Source: WJMB01 sp964581465
Lineage (GTDB): Bacteria; RBG-13-66-14
Length of the DNA stretch: 20,767 nt
Assembly (NCBI GenBank): GCA_964581465.1
Contig: CAZOOP010000051.1
Span: forward strand, 1-20,767
Reading direction: 5' to 3'
A program made the position numbers and the translations under genes. The notes below the pieces were generated by a model, which did no database searches, was not told the origin of the DNA, and saw only the letters and a list, made by a program, of their open reading frames with translations. Position 1 is the stretch's first letter, and every line of letters starts with the position of its first letter. This document shows positions 17,438 to 20,767 of this stretch, one piece after another.

Positions 17438-18613
17438 TCAGTTATCCGTTGCCACCAGCGGCCGCAAGCTTATCATGACCTCGCGCACGCCCTTGAGGGT
17501 GCGGACCCGGCGCCGGACCTCCTCGCCGACGGCGTGGGCGGCCTCCAGGGACGACCCGCCCTCGAGGCTCAGCTCCAACTCGACCAGCACACCGTCGGAG
17601 CGTCGGTAGAGGCGCAGACCGCGCAACCTGAGCACATCCTCGACGCAGTCGACGGCGGTGGTGATCCGCTCTCGCAGCTCGCGATTGCGGCGGCCGTTCA
17701 GCTCTCCGTCGGCCCGGGCGGGCTCGACGTGGATCATTATCCGCCCCAGGCCGGGCTGGCTGCGTCGCAACCAAGCGTCGATGTGCTCGGTGATCCGGTG
17801 GGCCTCGAAGACGTTCATCTCCGGATCGACGTTGACGGTGAGGTCCACGGCGATGTTGGAGCCCATGTGGCGGGCGCAGAGGCGCTTTACACTGTGGACC
17901 CCGGCGACGTCGCCGACGTGGCTGGCCAGCTTCTCGCGCAGCTCGCGCTCGACCCCGGTGTCGATAAGTTCGCGGGCGCTGTCCCGGGTGATGCGCACCC
18001 CGGCGGTCAGAACGAGCAGGGATACCAGCAGTGAGCCCAGGGGGTCGAGGAAGGTCCATTCGGGCAGTAGGGGGGCGGCGGTGACGGCGACCAGGGCCAC
18101 CAAGCTGGAGAGGGCGTCGCTGCGGTGATGCCATGCGTTGGCCCGCAGGGCCGTCGAGCCGGTGCGTCGACCCACGGCGCGGGTCCAGCGGAAGAGCACC
18201 TCCTTGACGATCAGGGAGAGGGCGGCGGCGACGGCTGGCAGCCAGCCGATCTCGACGGCCTTGGGTGAGCGGATGCCCTCCAGGCCGCGCCAACCCAGCA
18301 GCAGCGCGGCGCCGATGAGCAGCAGACCGATGACGAAGCCCACCAGGGTTTCGATGCGTCCGTGACCCCAGGGATGCTCCTCGTCGGCGGGACGAGCGGC
18401 GAAGCGCACACCCAGCAGCACCAGCACGTCGGTGATTAAATCGGAGAGGGAGTGGACGGCGTCGGAAACCAGGGTGGCGGAGTTGCCCAGGGTTCCGGCG
18501 GCGAACTTGACCCCGGCCAGCGCCAGGTTGGCCCCGGCGCCGACCCAGGTCACCCGGCGCTTTGCGCGCTGGTCGGCGCGTTGGTCGCTCTGTTTGGTTT
18601 CAGCGGAGTCCAC
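17438..18613 (-). CDS. cation diffusion facilitator (CDF) family metal efflux transporter
   Basis: The 391-residue protein should export divalent metal such as zinc, iron or cobalt in exchange for protons at the inner membrane. It has six predicted membrane helices. Site residues are H54/D58 in SDAVHSLSD (TM2) and H162/D166 in AWHHRSD (TM5), with the cytoplasmic loop DEEHPWGHGRIE between TM2 and TM3. The first cytoplasmic dimer domain (about 220-298, ending MIHVEPA) is followed by a further 90 residues (DGVLVELELSLEGG, VREVMISLRP) that read like a second copy of that fold. This makes the protein longer than the 300-residue norm. It starts at GTG, 4 bp after the stop of the upstream membrane protein gene, and is probably cotranscribed with it. 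The downstream region contains the paired sigma-54 motifs. Confidence 0.93.
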   Translation of the reverse strand: MDSAETKQSDQRADQRAKRRVTWVGAGANLALAGVKFAAGTLGNSATLVSDAVHSLSDLITDVLVLLGVRFAARPADEEHPWGHGRIETLVGFVIGLLLIGAALLLGWRGLEGIRSPKAVEIGWLPAVAAALSLIVKEVLFRWTRAVGRRTGSTALRANAWHHRSDALSSLVALVAVTAAPLLPEWTFLDPLGSLLVSLLVLTAGVRITRDSARELIDTGVERELREKLASHVGDVAGVHSVKRLCARHMGSNIAVDLTVNVDPEMNVFEAHRITEHIDAWLRRSQPGLGRIMIHVEPARADGELNGRRNRELRERITTAVDCVEDVLRLRGLRLYRRSDGVLVELELSLEGGSSLEAAHAVGEEVRRRVRTLKGVREVMISLRPLVATDN

Positions 18614-18617
18614 GGCC

Positions 18618-19067
18618 CTAGAACCAGAATCCGCCGAGATAGGAGCTGCCGCGCACCAGCGTCAGGTAGTGGATGTGGAACCAGATGACGGCCCCGGAGA
18701 TGGCCATGCCGATCAGTCCGGGGACGAAGCCGCGGAACCAGTTGCGCGAGCCGAAGCTGAACACGGGCACGGCGGCGCAGACGAAGCCGGCCAGGGCGAA
18801 GGGGATGCTGAGCACCAGCACGTAGGGGATCAGATAGATGAAGAAGGCGGCGATTCCCAGAGCCATGGCGATGAAGCCCAGGATGACCTTGCCGAAGTCG
18901 ATGTTGATGTTGACGCTGCCGTTTTCGCCGAAGCCGAAGAATTTTTCATAGCTTTTGCGGTCCTTGCCGCAATTGTCGTGTTTGCCGTCGCTATTGGAGA
19001 TTTCCTTCTCTATCTCTTTGTTGATCTCCTCGTTGATCTTCTTGCCGATGTTGGGAATCTCAGTCAT
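18618..19067 (-). CDS. small membrane protein of unknown function
   Basis: From the ATG at 19067, with GGAGGT eight bases upstream, the product has 149 residues. An N-terminal charged helix rich in Lys and Glu (INEEINKEIEKEIS) and a short Asp/Lys/Cys segment precede three hydrophobic stretches at about 60-80, 81-104 and 112-134. The C-terminus is aromatic (SSYLGGFWF). The frame extends 20 codons further upstream, but without a ribosome site. I do not recognise a family. It ends 4 bp before the CDF start, which suggests an operon and a possible link to metal transport. Confidence 0.8.
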   Translation of the reverse strand: MTEIPNIGKKINEEINKEIEKEISNSDGKHDNCGKDRKSYEKFFGFGENGSVNINIDFGKVILGFIAMALGIAAFFIYLIPYVLVLSIPFALAGFVCAAVPVFSFGSRNWFRGFVPGLIGMAISGAVIWFHIHYLTLVRGSSYLGGFWF

Positions 19068-19151
19068 GGTTCTCGACCTCCGGGTGTGCGTTAAAGTGGT
19101 ATGATCCAGCCGCCTTAAGTTTAGCACCTTTTTGGTCGATAAGACAGGGTC

Positions 19152-20684
19152 TCAATAAACTTCGGCCAACTTTTTTTCATCTTCTTCGTCGAGGGGGTGG
19201 CGGGTCAGCTTCTCGATTAGCCCGCCGGGCAGGCGGCGCGGTAGGGGCAGCTCGCGCAGTTGGGGAGCGCCGACGCGCAGATGGCCGCCGGAAAGTGCCA
19301 GACTCCCGTAAAGCCCACGATAGATACTCCCGACGAATCCGCCGACCAGCAGATTGGCCAGCGCCCGCAGGGGCAGCGGCGGAGCTACGTCGGTCCGAGT
19401 TGTGAGGCAGTTCACGCTGACCGCCGTGGCCAGACCGCCGGGATCGAAGCGCACCCGCAGGCCGCCGTCGCGCGTCGTCATCCCGCCGACGAGAACCTTG
19501 GGCGCGTCATAGAGCTTGGCGCGGCGGGGCGAGACGGCGGATCGCGCCAGTCGGGGGCGTTGATAGTCCCGGCCCAAGTAGCGCGCCGGACCACCGGGAT
19601 CGATCAGGGAGCCGCTGGTGACGAAGGGCCAGCCGTCGGCACCGGATGTGTATTCGTCGACGGCTTCGCGCAGCCCCGGACGCAGGGCGTAGGCTTCGGT
19701 CACGCTCGCTCCTGACCGCGCCGTGTAGAACGCGCCCAGCCGGGGGTTGATTTGCAGTTCGAGCAGGCGGTCGAGCTCGGGGGCGAGTAACGGTCCCCAG
19801 TTATCGGGCAGGGGACGAGGGGTCCGGATGCGGCACCAGGAACCCCCGCGCCGGCGCAGCTCCAGCATCGACCCATCCAGAGTTAGGCCGCGACGCAGCA
19901 GGACCTGTACCGGGTAAGCCCCGGGGGCATCGAAATGGTCCTCGTCGCTGAAATCGCCCAGGTACTCGAGTGTGGAGACCCGCGACGCCCAGCGGCGCCA
20001 GGCGGCGGCGTAGCCGGCGCTCAGTATCTTGTTGGGCAACACCAGACCGACGCGGCCGCCGCGTCTAACCAGGCGCAGGGCCAGCTCGGCGAAAAGCACC
20101 GCGGCGTCGACGGGACCCCGGGCGCAGGCGAAGCGCTCCCGGAGGTGAGCCTTGAGCTCCGTACCGAAGCGGCTGCGTTCCTCGATGGCGTTGAGAAAGG
20201 GCGGGTTGCCGACCACGGCGTCGAAGCCGCCGTCGGAGAGGACCCGCCCGAAGGCCGTCGACCAGTCCAGTCCCCGGGGCCGTCCCGGCGGCGGAGGACG
20301 GCGATGGTCGGTCAGGGCGTCGGCGTGGAGGATGGAGCGCCGCCAAGCCTCGACGGGAGTCCCGGCCAGTTCGGCCAGGCGTCGTCGGGTGCTACCGGCG
20401 GCGTCGGCGTCCAGCTCGACGCCGTGGAGCAGACCGGGCAATTGGCGGCGGACGCGGGCGCCATGACGCCCGATCAGCCGTCGCGCGGCCTCGACGAGGA
20501 AGGCGCCGCCGCCGCAAGCCGGGTCCAGCAGCCGGAGCGCCGCGATGTAGTTCCAGCGCGCCAGAATGCGTTCCAGCAGCGGACCGCTGAGTGCGGGCGG
20601 GGTGTAGAAGGCGCCGCGACGCCTGCGCCGGACGTCCGCGGTTTGATCGATAGCTGAACTATTGCGGATCAACGCTGCCGACAT
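19152..20684 (-). CDS. Eco57I-like N6-adenine DNA methyltransferase
   Basis: With the ATG at 20684 the product has 510 residues. The frame is open to the window edge, with alternative starts at 20720 (ATG) and 20738 (TTG), so the N-terminus is uncertain. GAFYTPP (about 24-30) precedes the SAM-binding motif I, LLDPACGGGAFLVEA (54-62 core). The catalytic motif IV is NPPF (160-163), giving the gamma-class order used by type IIG and related enzymes. The C-terminal half (about 280-500) should be the DNA-recognition region. No endonuclease domain is present and no restriction gene lies in the visible flank. It may be a solitary modification enzyme or the modification half of a system continuing outside the window. 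Confidence 0.88.
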   Translation of the reverse strand: MSAALIRNSSAIDQTADVRRRRRGAFYTPPALSGPLLERILARWNYIAALRLLDPACGGGAFLVEAARRLIGRHGARVRRQLPGLLHGVELDADAAGSTRRRLAELAGTPVEAWRRSILHADALTDHRRPPPPGRPRGLDWSTAFGRVLSDGGFDAVVGNPPFLNAIEERSRFGTELKAHLRERFACARGPVDAAVLFAELALRLVRRGGRVGLVLPNKILSAGYAAAWRRWASRVSTLEYLGDFSDEDHFDAPGAYPVQVLLRRGLTLDGSMLELRRRGGSWCRIRTPRPLPDNWGPLLAPELDRLLELQINPRLGAFYTARSGASVTEAYALRPGLREAVDEYTSGADGWPFVTSGSLIDPGGPARYLGRDYQRPRLARSAVSPRRAKLYDAPKVLVGGMTTRDGGLRVRFDPGGLATAVSVNCLTTRTDVAPPLPLRALANLLVGGFVGSIYRGLYGSLALSGGHLRVGAPQLRELPLPRRLPGGLIEKLTRHPLDEEDEKKLAEVY

Positions 20685-20767
20685 CGGGACTGTCCAAAAA
20701 GCATATTGGGATGGCATCATGTAACCTGATCGGACCAATTGAGCGGTGCATCCCGCAGGTAGTCTTG

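Overview
The window looks like a draft or metagenomic scaffold from an uncultivated, GC-rich, probably Gram-negative bacterium. Coding regions are strongly GC-biased at third codon positions. They are separated by unusually long AT-rich spacers that seem empty of genes, and a run of exactly 100 N marks a scaffold gap inside a tandem repeat. No marker gene fixes the phylum. The secreted beta-rich protein with a Sec signal and the SDR-type threonine dehydrogenase fit an FCB-like or candidate-phylum lineage, but that is inference.

Layout, left to right. A possible gene fragment runs off the left edge (1-78, minus). An overlapping NtrB/NtrC-type pair follows: a soluble histidine kinase (263-2029) and a sigma-54-dependent response regulator (2026-3381). 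On the minus strand comes kbl (3490-4737) with an acyl carrier protein just upstream (4838-5089). An AT-rich block then holds two nuclease-like genes, a NYN-domain protein (5111-5737) and a DUF91/NucS-like PD-(D/E)XK protein (5960-6994). Each is preceded by the same 99-bp unit of promoter, hairpin and U-tract. After this come acetyl-CoA synthetase (7245-9002) and holo-ACP synthase (9074-9454). A ~100-bp tandem repeat array with the gap spans 9593-10128. A winged-helix/cation-efflux-like membrane protein (10865-12088) is bracketed by two diverged copies of a noncoding repeat. An SDR-type threonine 3-dehydrogenase (12648-13637), a secreted protein (14816-15913), a 1.5-kb spacer ending in an inverted pair of sigma-54 promoter-like motifs (17211-17395), a canonical CDF transporter (17438-18613), a small membrane protein (18618-19067) and an Eco57I-like adenine DNA methyltransferase (19152-20684) complete the window.

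How the genes may work together. Threonine dehydrogenase plus Kbl would convert threonine to glycine and acetyl-CoA, and the acetyl-CoA synthetase feeds the same acetyl-CoA pool. AcpS could activate the carrier protein beside kbl, which leaves open an acyl-ACP-linked role for the Kbl-family enzyme. The two nuclease genes look like a later arrival controlled by a shared structured RNA leader. This duplicated leader, the paired sigma-54 motifs and the repeat families are the parts least explained by ordinary annotation.
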